A stretch of DNA of 64,000 bases from Malurus cyaneus samueli (taxonomy: Eukaryota > Chordata > Aves > Passeriformes > Maluridae), in the NCBI GenBank assembly GCA_009741485.1, contig CM019215.1, positions 81,362,187 to 81,426,186 of the forward strand. The letters run 5' to 3'. Both the position numbers and the translations under genes were made by a program. Position 1 is the stretch's first letter, and every line of letters starts with the position of its first letter. Shown piece by piece: positions 38,583 through 50,957 of the stretch. The notes under the pieces are model-generated. The model had not been told where the DNA came from. It saw only the letters and a program-made list of their open reading frames with translations, and ran no database searches.

Positions 38583-38634
38583 TGGCAGGTGATGTTTTCC
38601 CAGAAGGAGGATCCCAACTAAGGCAGCAGCCCAT
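38583..38634 (-). other. Weak candidate first coding exon, MGCC start
   Basis: On the minus strand an ATG at 38634 in a fair start context (AGCAGCATGG) opens MGCCLSWDPPSGKTSPA. This is followed at once by GTAAGT (minus strand, from 38582), the ideal splice donor. MGCC is the pattern of N-myristoylated and palmitoylated proteins such as LAMTOR1 or NKAIN, but the next residues match neither family as I know them. The frame also stays open past the donor to 38371. No promoter or downstream exon was found, so chance is more likely than a gene. Confidence 0.15.
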
Positions 38635-41600
38635 GCTGCTGGAGACCAGCCTTCACCACAGAAGTGGAGAACTCTAAGTTGTTATCAATCAAATTCTCAC
38701 TTGGCTGCAGACACTCCTCTGTTTAATACACAGAGAGTTATCCAGAATCATCTTGTGCAAAAGCTGTGAACTTTAGGGGCAGAAAGACCCACCACACTCC
38801 TTTTGACTTCTGGAGGCATCTTTGAGTATTCTGGGCTTGGGTAGTGCACTAAATATAAGGAAGAAAAACCTGTTATAGATCAAAGAATAGAGAAATCCAG
38901 CTGTACAGATAGACTTCAAAGGTAATTAGTTTTTCTTTATTTTCCTCAACCGAGAAAAGCACAAAAAGGAAAGCAGCAAAGCATCCCCATGCAATTCCTA
39001 TATTAAGGTATAATAAATTGTTCCCTTCTTCACCCCAGCAGAATTTTCCATTGCTAAGCCTGACATCTTGAGTGCTGTATACAGACAAAAGAGAACTCAG
39101 AGGTAAGACAATGCTTTCATCTCAAGTCAAGGTGTGTGAATGTTGTTAGACCTAATTATAAACACTTTTATCTCATGCTCCAATCAATTAACAGTTGTTA
39201 TTTGGTAGCTGTAAATGCCATGAAGCACTGCAGTTGTTAACTACACTCAGCGACACTTAGTACACCAAGAGCTGATTTCCTTCAACTGATCCTTTTTACA
39301 CAGGGAGGTTCCTTTTCTGGATGTGCCATGTTATTTCTGTCCTGAAGGAGAGATTCAGATCCTTTGCTTGATAAAGCAGTACAGCTTCCCTGAAGTTAAT
39401 GGAGCAATGCGATTGGATATGTGGCCAGTAGGAAATTTGTAATTTCAGAACTCACTAGAAGAGAAAGACAAACTGGATAGGAACAGTCATGAAACGAGTG
39501 TTTGAAAAGAATAGTTTTAATAATTTGATTTTATAATTTGCTTTGTGATACCAATCATCCCACTATTTAAAAAAGCAAAGGTCTCTCTCAAGTAAATCTT
39601 TTCTTTTTCTCCTGTACCCTTATCACTGCCTGATCAAATGTGTCTTAAGTTCCTCTGTGAATAGAAGTTGCACTCTTTGAAACTCACTTCTTAATGCAAA
39701 TCAGCTTGCTTGTTTTCAGCTTCATAATCTTTTCCACGGCAACAGCCTATCCGGATGTCACAGATAGAAAATGATGACTTTTGATGAGTAATAAGCAGCA
39801 GGGGCAAATGAATCCTTCAGGAAGGAGAGTGAAAAAATATCCTCTTTAGTTTAGATCCAGCAAAAAGAACTGAATTCACCTAATATGTAATTTCAACCCA
39901 GTGATGATGTTTGCAAAGTTTATTTGGTCTTAAACTCCCTTTAAATACTCTCTGTGCATGATGCAGCATAACTTGCTGGTCTGCTGGGTCCCCGTCAGTA
40001 CAGCATCACATCAAGTCCTAGAATTTGTCCCAAAAGAACATGAAAGTATGGCAAAACATTCTTGATGAATGAAACCAATAAAACCAATAAAAGAGAAAAA
40101 TTTTCAGTGGGGGAATTAGGTGGAGTTTAATGTCCGTGCACCATGCTGAAGATTTTCACATGGCAGTGCCTATGTATAGCCAGCTTTTGTCTCTTCTGTC
40201 AGAACTGTCTGCCACCTACTGCTTATTCAGAGGGCGTCTTCATAGCTAATAGCAGCATAACTAACAACTAAAGAATATTTCTGGCTGCAGGGATTTTGCA
40301 TCTCTGGGAGAATATTTGAGTGACTTAGAGATTTGTTTTGCTCTTGGTTAGGGCTTATATATATTTTTTAAAGGCTTAATGCAGAAATATAGGGGAACTG
40401 GAATCTTCAGACCTCCCTGAGGCTATGAGTGTTTGTGATTAGGCTGGGTTCCCTCTAGCCAGAGACATTTCAGTGATTTTTAAAATTAATACGTTGCCAC
40501 TGTTAAAATCGGAGTGTTATTTGCCTTAGGGATGTGCAAAGTGTTGCATACTCCCAGAGAGGGAAAGATCTATGTGTTTTTAGCAGGATCCATGCTGGTT
40601 TTAGGTCTTCGAAGAACTTCACATACTTGACTACAGCATTAGTCACTGCAGCCCATAAGAGGCATTAAATAAGCATGCAGGTTCACAAGGAAGCAGGGAA
40701 AACACAGAACTGAAATTCACTTTCCACTCCAGTGTTCCCTGATTATGTCTCTGTAGCAAGGAGGAACCTGTGTATTTTCAGGAGGTGTTCTAGTTCAGTG
40801 AAACCTCATAGAGACCCTTTTGGTAGAATAATTCTTCTTTCTTCCCCTCACTAATTCAGCTTTACGCGTTGCCTTTCCCATATCTCCGTTAGCCTCTTAT
40901 TTTCTCAGACCGTCTAAAACAGCTATGTTGATCACAGTCACAATTAATGTACTTTTGCCTTCAGAAATCATTATTATCCCTCTTGGGAAGACAAATATTA
41001 ATTCTTCCACATTTGTTTGGGTACCCCTTGATGCACAGTATATTACTTCAGGTATAATTTTAAAGCCTTATCTCTTTAATAGCTGCAAAAGGAGCAGGTC
41101 CACAGGTGACTAAGGGCTGATGGAGGAGGATGGGATGAAATTTTGTGTTTCAACTTCAGTATATAGTTTTTGGCATGTCTTGGCAGAGGCTGTCTGCGCT
41201 TTTCAGGGCAGAAATCCAGCCTGGCTTCACTCTGGCATCTCTGCTGGAGTAAGCACGCCATGCTGCACTGCCCGCCGCTTTGACAAACTTCACTGTTCAC
41301 AGTTTTTATAACAGTTTTACTTCATGGAGGTTGGGACAGGGACATTATCCATTTATAAGCTGCTGATTTAAGCAGAGTCAGTAGAATGTGGTGATACTGG
41401 CTGGTAAAACTAATGCAGTTATGAACAAAACCTCTGGAGAGTGAGGTGCTTAGGTTGCAATGTATTGTAAAAACCAAATTAAATTATGTGTCTTGGTCAA
41501 AATGGCATTGAATAAGGAAGGCTTCAGTAGGCCCATATCAAAAATCAGACACTACTGTAAGTATCACTGGAAAAATAAGTAATGCAAAAATAACAAGAGT

Positions 41601-41870
41601 CTCTCCCTGGCTTGCACTTTAAACTAAGATAGTCCTCAGGATTACCCTTCCAAATGGCTGCACCATCAAAAGAAGCTGTTGGATTCATCCAGATCTTGTG
41701 ACTCTTTGTCTGAGCCCTGTGGGGCCTCTGTGAGACATTAGCAGCTCTGCTCATGTACAAGCTGAGCTGTCTCCCTCTCACATGTGGGCTAAAATAGTCT
41801 GGGCTACTAAAACCACTTTTAGATGGTTTGTTGTGGCTTTTCTCTAGTTTTTAGTAGTTAACCTTTTCAG
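38635..41870. other. Unique non-coding sequence
   Basis: No gene or repeat was recognised. Frames at 38873-39088 (minus), 40925-41113 and 41120-41311 are short. The region ends in CTAGTTTTTAGTAGTTAACCTTTTCAG, which would serve as a splice acceptor for the next entry. Confidence 0.45.
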
Positions 41871-41948
41871 AGTTATCAGTGGGGCCATGTAGCCTGCCAT
41901 GATTGTTGGTGTGGGGAGGGAGATGTGGAAGCGCTTTAGCAAGAACAG
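41871..41948 (+). other. Candidate 5' exon with start codon (weak)
   Basis: Seventy-eight bases lie between a good acceptor (pyrimidine-rich, ending CCTTTTCAG at 41870) and a donor CAG/GTAATA at 41949. It contains ATGTAG, a start directly followed by a stop, then in the same frame ATG at 41899, which reads 16 codons and ends two bases into a codon. The next candidate exon begins by supplying exactly one base, so the phases fit. The short peptide (MIVGVGREMWKRFSKN) is not a signal peptide and matches nothing I know. The phase match alone has a one-in-three chance of arising randomly. Confidence 0.2.
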
Positions 41949-42214
41949 GTAATAATTGGAGAATCAGTTTGTTCAGGGTCTCCACAGAACTGTGTGTCTT
42001 GGGTAACTGAAGAGATTTAACAGAGTCTCAAATCTGAGACTTCTTTTTTCTCTCCTCCTTTCCGTGTTGTCCAATCTTTTCGTCTGCAATTTATTGTATT
42101 TCTCACAGGTAGAGATTTGACTGTGAAGTAGGTCATGGAAACAGTCACAGCACAGGCACTCCTAAGAGCCTGTTACATGTTTTGAGTTTCCTAAAGAATG
42201 TTTTCCTTGTCCAG

Positions 42215-42320
42215 GAGTGCGCATCCATATTCAGGTGAAAATGAGCAGGCATATGCAGAGGCCTCTGGAGGTGTCAATTCAAATCCATCCAAATGCAGCA
42301 TCACTTGTGGAAGTGGACAG
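42215..42320 (+). other. Candidate exon encoding a TSP1-like core
   Basis: It is flanked by a strong acceptor (TTTTCCTTGTCCAG, ending 42214; branch-like CCTAAAG upstream) and a donor CAG/GTAAAA at 42321. Its 106 bases read in one open frame, which enters with the last base of a codon and leaves between codons. The peptide has an acidic and Gly/Ser/Asn linker and ends SNPSKCSITCGSGQ. CSxTCGxG is the signature of thrombospondin type 1 repeats, but the usual tryptophans before it are absent. A tryptophan-less TSP1-like segment after an acidic linker is known in the sperm acrosome protein SPACA1, which is why I name it as one possibility. I did not find the following exons of SPACA1. It may be a real internal exon, an exon relic, or chance. 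Confidence 0.33.
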
Positions 42321-43218
42321 GTAAAATGCAGAATAACAGCTCAGAAATTAGCCTGGGTTTTAAAATGGACATTAAAATAAACTTGAATAAAGGTGCCTAG
42401 TTTTATACTTTATTCTTTTTTAGCCATTTTGAGACTTCAATGATGTAAGTACTAGTAAATTCCATATGACATATGAGTGAGAATGAAATTTCCTTCATTA
42501 GATTTGATAGGATTTTTCCAGTCAGTTACTAGAAATAGTATACTATTTTTAATGCTCAAAAATAATTGACCTTAATATGTGATGAAAATGGCAAGTTAAG
42601 TTTTAGTACACAATTTTAGAAACCAATTCAAACATCTTCACTCCAAATGTCAATTTTAACAGAGGCAGATGATACTTAACACGAGATACAGTTTGTATGT
42701 ATGATAGTGTCAGGCATATTGGTTCCAATGCACTTCTATCAACTTTGAAGATCAGGATTTGGCTTCAGTTTGAAACATTCAATTAGTCTACACAAATAAT
42801 AGAATTTAGGCTTGAGGAAAAACTTGAAATATTTTGGAAAAAAACTACCCCTTTAGGCTGTTATGCTGTTGGTAGTTTAGAAGAAAATACTTGATTTCAT
42901 TTCTAGCTGCAGAATCATGTAAACTATCAGTTCATGTAATTTAAAGAACCAATTTAACTCAATCAATTTAATTCTTCTTTTAATTGCTATTTAAATGTAA
43001 TTGAAAACCTTCTTTTAAATCAGTCCAAAACTGGCCTGGATCCTCATTGTTTGCAGCACTGAGACAGAGTTAGTAATATTTTCTTATACCTTGAAAAAGG
43101 TGTAGTAAGTTTCACATTTCACTAATTCATACACAGCAAGATGAACTATGAGTCAGTGATAGGAATATGGTTAATAGGCAATGTATTATTATTCTTTGTT
43201 TATTCAGGTAAACAAATT
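42321..43218. other. Unique non-coding sequence
   Basis: AT-rich DNA after the TSP1-like candidate exon. If that exon is real, this is intron. No further exon with both splice sites was seen in this stretch. Confidence 0.4.
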
Positions 43219-43308
43219 GTGGGGGAGGGGTTGTTTGTTTGTTTGGGGTATTTTTTGTTTGTTCATTTGTTTGATTGATTGGTTGGTTGGTTGCTTGGGG
43301 TTTTTTTT
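43219..43308 (+). repeat. G/T-rich low-complexity block
   Basis: Ninety bases nearly free of C and with few A. They run GTGGGGGAGGGG, then TTTG steps, then two TGAT and three TGGT tetranucleotides, then GGGG with T8 (43297-43308). The purine and pyrimidine strands are strongly skewed in G and T. Four separate G-runs are present, but the spacers are too long for a strict quadruplex. Confidence 0.88.
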
Positions 43309-46300
43309 GCCAGCTATTTGGAAAGTTGAAATATACATTTAGTGAAAAAGCTGGCAATTTAGGACTATTGGAGTGTTGAAAATAGTTAACAAATAGTTGA
43401 AATGGTTTATACAGCTATCTGTTTTAATAAGCTGCATATTTCAATTATTTTTAAGTTCTTAAATGTATAAAGTTCTGTTTAAGGCGCATCAGCTGTTGGA
43501 ATGAATACATTTTCTTTAAACAGACACTCAGTAAATGTTAATGAAAACAGTAAAACTTGAAATGAGGCTGACACAGGCAAGAGTTAATGCACAGAACTGT
43601 ATTTTTGGATAAATTTTGTTTAAAGAATGCATGGTTTGATTCCTTTCTGTTTATCCTAACATTCAAACCAAGTGGAACTCCAGGGAATTATTAGGGAGAC
43701 AAATTAAAACAACAGATGGACTTGCAGTTACGTGCATAAGGACATCCTTTCAAAAAGCCTCCTGACAATTTCAGATATTCCAAGTTGTTCTATTTAATTT
43801 CAAATGAAGAATGTTTCTTTTTCTTCAGAGCTGTCAATCTTGGCAAGCCCATAAGAAGATGATTTAAAAACATCATGAAATATATTTTTCCACTTGTCTT
43901 TTTTGAAGTACATTGACAATCAGCTTATAAAGTAGGTAGAAAAATGCATTCCATTTTTTAACGGATGCAAAACACGAGCACTCAGATCTTTCAAACCCAG
44001 CAGACTGCAATGCTTGCACTGGAATGATTTCTTTGCAGTCAAATACATTGACACGGTCTTTGAAGACAAAATATCAAATTTTCCAGTGGTTTGTCTACTC
44101 TTAGAAGTAGTAAAAGTTTTCTGAAGAGTGGACGTTAATCAGATCAAACCTACCTGAATGTCTGTAACCCAGACATCTGGCACAGTATTGGATTTGCCTG
44201 ATTGCAATGTTGAAAGATAATGAAATAATTTGTGAATTGCAGGGCAACAGAGCTGTTATTGCTATGCCCTTTGATTGTTTGGCCTTCTGCCACTTACTTT
44301 CAGCTGTCACTGTTAATCATGGGAGAAGAACAGAGAGGGAAACAGAATCTTTACCAGCTCATCCTCAGTAACATGACTTAAAGGGATGTACACACGAGTT
44401 TTGAAGCTTTGAGACAGGACTGTTTAAATACCACGCAGCTTGTACAAAATGGACAAATTAAAACCACGAGTGCCACAGAATAGCTGTGTGTAGCAGGGGA
44501 GTGTGTTTGGCCACCTCTGTGATGGGCACAGCACAAGGGTTTAGACGAAGAGGAAAGCAGAACCAACAAGTCCCTGACACTGACAAAGGGCACGTCAGAG
44601 CAGACACAGGTTTTCCATGTGAATCGGCTGTAGGGGAGCTGTCAATGTCTGGCAAACATACAGATAATTGCAAGAATCTTTGTCCCTGCTAAATGTCCCT
44701 CTTTGTTAACAAGGCTTTGTCACAGCTGCACCAAATCTGGCTTGCAGTACACTGTCACGGACCATGAAGCTGTGCTTTCAAATTCGTCCAGGTATCTTCT
44801 TACACCTCTGCCCACAGGAAAATACTAGTACTACACATTGGGGATTTCCTTAATTAGTCCTTTAAACAGGATTGAACTTCCCATGAACCATACCTATTTC
44901 TTCAGGTGAGTCTTCCATTTGCATATGGATGAAAATGATCTTTGTGTTCATGAGCAAATACAGCAAATGTAACAGGCTGGCTTCTTTCCTGTGTTTTAGA
45001 AAACTTCTGAGATGGAAGTTGACATCTTCATAAATGGTACCACAGTGGGGGAATTTCAGATATATCGAGTCTTCGTGGCCAACAAATGAGTTTCCCATCT
45101 TTGAGCCTCCCCAGAACCTCTCTGAGAAGTTTGGTCAGGTTCATTAATACCACTGTTTTCCCAAGAGTTTTCTACAAAGGCAGCAGATTCCAGAACTGCT
45201 GATTCACTGAGGGTGTGAGAATAGGAGAAGGAAATAATTTCCTTATCTTTTGTTTCATCTTATTTTGCAGTAAAACCATACACTCAAACATGAGGAATAA
45301 GTTTGAAAAAGGTGATTTATTAATCAAAGTTGTGTTATTAGAACTTAACATGCTGATGTCCTTGCATTTGGTTACTGAAATCATATCTGTTACTTCTCAA
45401 GTTCATCTGCTTTCTTTTTCAAAACAATTAAATTTTTGAGAAACACAATGAAAAAAAATTAAACTAAAAATGCAAATAGAGTGTGAACAAAGCTGTATTT
45501 TATTGCTAATAGACACTCCCTCAAACCATGTTTTAAATGCTTTTTCATGAGGTATTAGTACTCTGTAACAAGAAAACATGCTGATGTCCTTAAAGAAGTC
45601 AATCTTAAAGCTTCAAAAATCAGCTGACATATCCTAAAGTTGGTTCCATTTGCAAAAACACTGAGTATTTATAGTTACTTTTAATCTAATGGGCTAGAGG
45701 TGTTTTATTTTTGTTACAGATTTTCACAGCCTGAGGTGGCATAACTAATTGAGCTTGTAGACCTAGTGCATTGACCCGCTCACAAAATGCTTTTCTGGGG
45801 TTTATAGCCGTCACAATAAAAAAAAAATGAAATTATTGCTATCTTTACTTATTTCCTCTCCACACTGAGATAAAGTAACTGGTCAACTTACATATGCTCA
45901 GTTAAATTTCAGAGCTTAGGAAACCTTCCTCTGCAAGCAGTAGTGTTTTACTTTGCACTTTCTATCATAACAAACATATAAAACATTTTGAGCCTTTTCT
46001 TCTTACATTCCAGTGAATCAAGTGAAACCAGACTTTTAAATTTCAATATTGCATAATGATTTTTTAACGTTTTGATTATTCTTGTATAATTTCCCCCTGA
46101 GACTGATACCAGAATTGTCATCAGTTTTCTTTTGAAAACTGTACGTGTACACGGGTAGAGGAAGACTTGGGTCATCTCAGGTCTCATTCAGATTTTATGT
46201 CTCTAAAAATTATATTATTTTTCCATCATTTCATGAAATTTTTCCTAAGATAAAAGCCTGCAATGAATTCACATCAAGTCACTGTGCAATTGAAAGGCTC

Positions 46301-49300
46301 CTACAGACTTCAGTAGATGTTTGCACTGGTCCCTTTCTATCATTATCCTTTCAGAATTAGTCTTTGAATTAAATCTGGTTTTTGAAGTTGATTGCATACC
46401 CATTCCAGCAATGCCAAAAAAACCACCCAAACTCACTCTCTCATTAAGCTTCTGGAATTTGCTATTAATGGGATCATGATTAGATGCCTTGAATGTGAAG
46501 AAATTTTTAAAGCTTTGATTGAGAGTTTTACTATTTTGGGTCATGTAGATAGCCTTTTAGGATTTTTTTTAAGTGTGCCAGATAGCATATATTTTTTATC
46601 TAGCCTCTCCTTTTTGAGGGAAGAACTTAAGCTTTTTGTTCCCAAGAAGTTTTCTGTCTTATTGAATTAAATTTTTCTTGAGAAATGATTGATCATCTCC
46701 AGTTCCAGGTCTCCTCTGATACAAATAGATGGTCAGATCAATAGATCAGAAAGTAGTCATTTCTCACACTTTAACAAAAATAATCTGTAGATTAGTGGGA
46801 TGGACTGTATAAAGATAAGCAAAATTAATAAATCTGGAAAACACCTTGTGTTTCAGAATAAATACACACAAAGGACTGTACTTCACAATGATTGTTGAGC
46901 CTACCTCTTCAAGGATGGTGGAATAGTAAGCAGTGATTGCAAAGGCATTCTAGAAAACCTTCTTTTTCTCAGTGCTGAAAGGAACCAAGGAGAGAGACAA
47001 AAGTCTAGGACTGATTACAAGAGCTGAAAAGCTGCCAGTAAGCTTTGTTTTGATGGTGGGGTAGAAGTGCCTCAACAACAAGGAACAGCACTTGAACAGA
47101 AAGATATAGGCATATCATTACTAAAATGGAAGGTATGGGAAGAAATTCTTGGAGGAAAAGAAGAAGGCAGGACTCAACCATCCATCTGCAAGAATCTGAG
47201 CCCAGAATTCTTGAAACTGGAGAATGTCAGCTGTAAATCACCACAAAGAAATGCTGGTGAAAGGACCAAAGTTCGATCTCATTTTGGACTCTGATTTGGG
47301 TGGAATGTAAAGTTTGGTAGTTTTAGCAACAGAACATAGCTTACCACTTGTGGCAGAAAAGAAGAGACAAAATTTCCAGCCCTCTAAGCTAGGTTTTGTT
47401 TTGCATTGTTATACCGTGATAGACAGTGGGATGCAGACTCAAAGTTTAGTTATTTTATAAAGTGAGAACAATGCATAGCACTCCCACTGTAGGCAGTGAT
47501 CACAAGTACATTTAACACAGTACATATTCTCCAATTCTGTCTCCTCATTATAGCATTTCAACTATTTTCTGTGGTGTAAAGGTGCAGAATGAATTGCTGA
47601 TTTATTTTTAAGACTAAAGTAGAATCAACAAAGTGTGAAAGTAACTGGATTCAGGCACAGACGCTGATAGCTTAAAAGGATTGGTTTTGTACTCCACATA
47701 GATGCAGCAGCTGTTTCTAAGAAGAATGTGAGGGAAATATTTCTAAATAGCTGGGGAACATTTGGACTCAGTAGATATTTATTTCTATGAAAAATAAAAG
47801 TCTGTCAACAAATGCACAACAGAGTGGACCGTATGCTGCCTTTTTTCTTTTCAAGCATCTTTTGTGTATAATTTCTCTTGCGAAATATGATGAGCCTTTC
47901 TCTGCGGAATGATTCTGCCATCCACATAATAGCTAGAGGTTTTTCCTCCTTTTTCTCTCTGCAGGCTCCAAACCACCCCAGAGTCTTACATATCAAGAGA
48001 GTATCACCTTTGTGGGGCCTGAGCATGAACTAAGTCTCATTATTTTGCCAAGACGTACACAATACTGCTAAAAAGTACATTATAACTTAGGAAACCATTA
48101 TCAAGAAGTTTATGATAGTCATAGACTTGGACGTTTCTAGGTCAGTATAAGACTTCTGCTGTCAAGAGTTCCCAAGCCCCTAGATGAGGCTGTAAAGAAA
48201 GATACACTCTCTGTACTTGAACAGAGAGTGAAAGTGAGAGTATTTTAGCCTATTTCTTTTCTAGCTCGGTTTCTTATCTGTTTTCTGAAAGCTGCTGGAA
48301 AGCAACAGAGATTTAGCTGCCAGGTCTAAACTGCAGGGGAGGAATTGGCAGTAGTAAAAGCAAAAAGATTCAGCAAATAAAAGATAATATAGATCGTCTC
48401 CTGTTGTGCCTGTTTTCAAATTACGGTGTTTAAATGAACTTCTTGTTCTGCAAGCTGTCTTTAGTCTCTCGCTTGCTGGCCTCCAATGACCTTTCTCTGA
48501 TTTTCTTTTTCCTTTACAGTCTCATGACATTCAAACTTTTATCTGCCTCTCTGGTACTTTAAATATGGACAAACTCAGTGTGTACTTTTAATCCTATGGG
48601 AAGTCTGGTTTCAATTTCTAGCTGTTTAGGCAATGAAATGCAGTGTAAGATACTGCCTTGTGTAGTAGATGATTGTATCAGTTTTTGAGTTGTGAATATA
48701 AATATTTGTACACTGAAATTCTCACTCTGCCTCTTCTTCCTCTGTCTCTGCAACACTTCATGGCAATAAAAATCGAAATTTCTTGTGTTAGACGATGGGA
48801 AAATGTTAAAATCACATCTCTCATTCAGTACTTGTAAAATGATCATGTGAAATGCCTAGCCAGATTAAGCAGGGCAAATATGAGTGATTTTATTTTTCAT
48901 CTTTCTTTTTGTAAATAAACCTGTCCTAGCATAAGGAGACCAAATCTAAATTTTGATGATCTTCCTTGGGAGATTTTTCCTAGATTCCTTTATTGACAAA
49001 GATTATTAAAGAGTAAAAAAAAAAAACCCTATAGTAATGTGTAACTGAAGAGAAGTTCTGTAGACCTTTCGTTTTCTTTCTTTTGAGGCTTTTGGGGATT
49101 GTTTTGCACTACTTCATGAGTTTCAGCATAGCCTCTGAAGCTTTTCCTGAAGCCAGTGGAAGCTGTTGACGATTTGTCAGAGATGTACTTTTGAGACTCA
49201 TGTTCATCCTAAACTTACCTGGCTAAAGTAGCAGATGGGGAAGACAGAACCCTTTGTGTCCTAACCATTGCCTTTCTCTGCTCAAACAGCTTTGGTGAAT

Positions 49301-49358
49301 GGAGTAGCATTGCCACAAGAAGGAAAGTTGTGTCCAAGCTTTCTTGGCTGCCCTTCAG
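43309..49358. other. Long unique non-coding stretch
   Basis: Six kilobases without a supportable gene or named repeat. Good-looking acceptors occur (for example TTTCTTTTTCTTCAG ending 43828), but the frames after them close within a few codons. Frames at 44378-44673 (minus), 46392-46670 and 47067-47294 have no motif. A12 lies at 49015-49026. Confidence 0.5.
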
Positions 49359-49474
49359 TGGCCAGGACAGGCCCAGTGGAGCAGGAATGTGGATTCAGAA
49401 CAGAAGCCATGCTAACAGTCAGAGGAGAAGGCTGCAACTGAGACATGGTGATCTCAAAACTCCATTGCATACAG
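49359..49474 (+). other. Exon-like segment, weak
   Basis: One hundred and sixteen bases lie between an acceptor (TTCTTGGCTGCCCTTCAG, ending 49358) and a donor (ACAG/GTAACA at 49475). One frame is open throughout, but that frame requires entry with one base left in a codon. If it were joined to the exon at 42215-42320, which ends between codons, it would read 18 codons and stop at TAA. It could be the end of a short reading frame, a non-coding RNA exon, or chance. Confidence 0.15.
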
Positions 49475-50957
49475 GTAACACTGACAGGGGTGTGTCAGAA
49501 TTTGGGCTGCGATCTTGAGGAATGGCAGTTAGCAGTGACAGTGTGAGCCTGGTGACCTGAATTATCCCAGGCTGATCATTCCTTTGGCATGTGGGATTAA
49601 ATGGAGGTCAGAAGTCTGGAGCAAGTAATTATTGAAAAGTTGCCTCATGTTGAACAAAGGAGCATGGGTCAAAAGCCTTGCATGTTGGCTTCTTTGTCAC
49701 CATGACATCCCTGAGGATTGTTAGAGAGTCCCTACAGTTAAAGTTCCTTTAATTGAGCCTAGAGTCCTGCATTTGCAGCAGCATCTGTGGAACCTGTGTT
49801 TGATCTATTTACGCTCCCAGTGTTACCAGACTCGTGACAGCTGTAAGCACAGAGAATACCTTGACTGAGAAACTCTAACACCTACAGTAAAGTAATAGAG
49901 TGAATTTGGTCTTCTCAAGTCTGATATCTCTACACAAATCAGTATTTACTCTCTTTTCCATTTCTGGTTGAACTGCTTGTGCCAGGAATTTGAGCTGCGC
50001 CAGTGTATGCATATGTGGCAATGAGTTCAGAGACAACACTCAACACAAGTGTTTGGAATATGGGTTGTTCATCTTATCTTTCTCTCTTTTAGTAGAGGGA
50101 GATGGACTTAATTAAACTACCCTGTTCACCTGACTAAGAAAAACTGTGAGAACTACATTTTGTGAAGCAACTTGAGGGTGACAGGTGAAAGGCACTTTAT
50201 TAATATTAAGTGCAATTCTTTTATTAGAAATGTAAACTTCTACTAGCCGAGAACTCTTTTCGAAGTTGAAAGAGAAAGTAAAACTAAGTATGAAAACCTG
50301 GGAATGTGCCCGTTCTCATTTTTAATACACGTAGTCTCATATGTTTGAGTAGTTTTGAAATCTACTCTGGTTTTCATCGCTTTTTCCAACATCATTCTTT
50401 CCTTCAGGGACATATGTATTATTCCTTTCACCTCCTCTTTCTTAGTGCTCGTGGGTCTCACAATGCTTTTCATTAGTTTCTTTTCCTGTCCCAGTGTGAA
50501 GTGTGTAGGGAGGTGAAGTACACTTCTTACGAACTGTTAGTTAAATAAAGCCACTCTTAAAAACTAGAAGCAATACAAATCCTGAAATGTCCCAGGAAAG
50601 AACTCTAAAGGAAGAAATGTCAGTCCTCTGAGTCCATTATTGCTGGTTTGTGGTATTACTGACACTCAGAAGACAGAAAAGGAAAAGACAATATCTACAA
50701 ACTGCATGGGCAATAGTTTTCAGGCAAAACTATTGCTAAGACTTTATTTTCTTTCGATACATAAATTTTCTATTAGCTATTTGTTTTATTTATGCCCATT
50801 TTTTCATTCTCTCATCTGATCATGAAACTTCCTTAAGTAATAAGGAACCGCTGCCATTCCTTTCACTCTTTACACAGTTCTTTCCAAATATCTTCTGTCA
50901 ATAATGAAAAGAAGTCGTGCTACTTCATCAGACAGCCACTGAAAAAACCCCAGAAAA
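49475..50957. other. Unique non-coding sequence
   Basis: Nothing is recognisable. A cysteine-rich stretch in one frame near 49,975-50,070 caught the eye but has no family match and no full splice pair. Confidence 0.45.

Noticed and set aside
47265..47285. GTTCGATCTC, a possible tRNA B-box.
   Set aside because: It lacks the GGTTCGANTCC pattern, and no A-box or acceptor stem can be paired at tRNA distance.
49975..50070. Cysteine-rich run in one frame, like an EGF or TSP1 continuation of the candidate exon at 42215.
   Set aside because: The cysteine spacing fits no EGF or TSP1 pattern, and no donor follows in the right phase.
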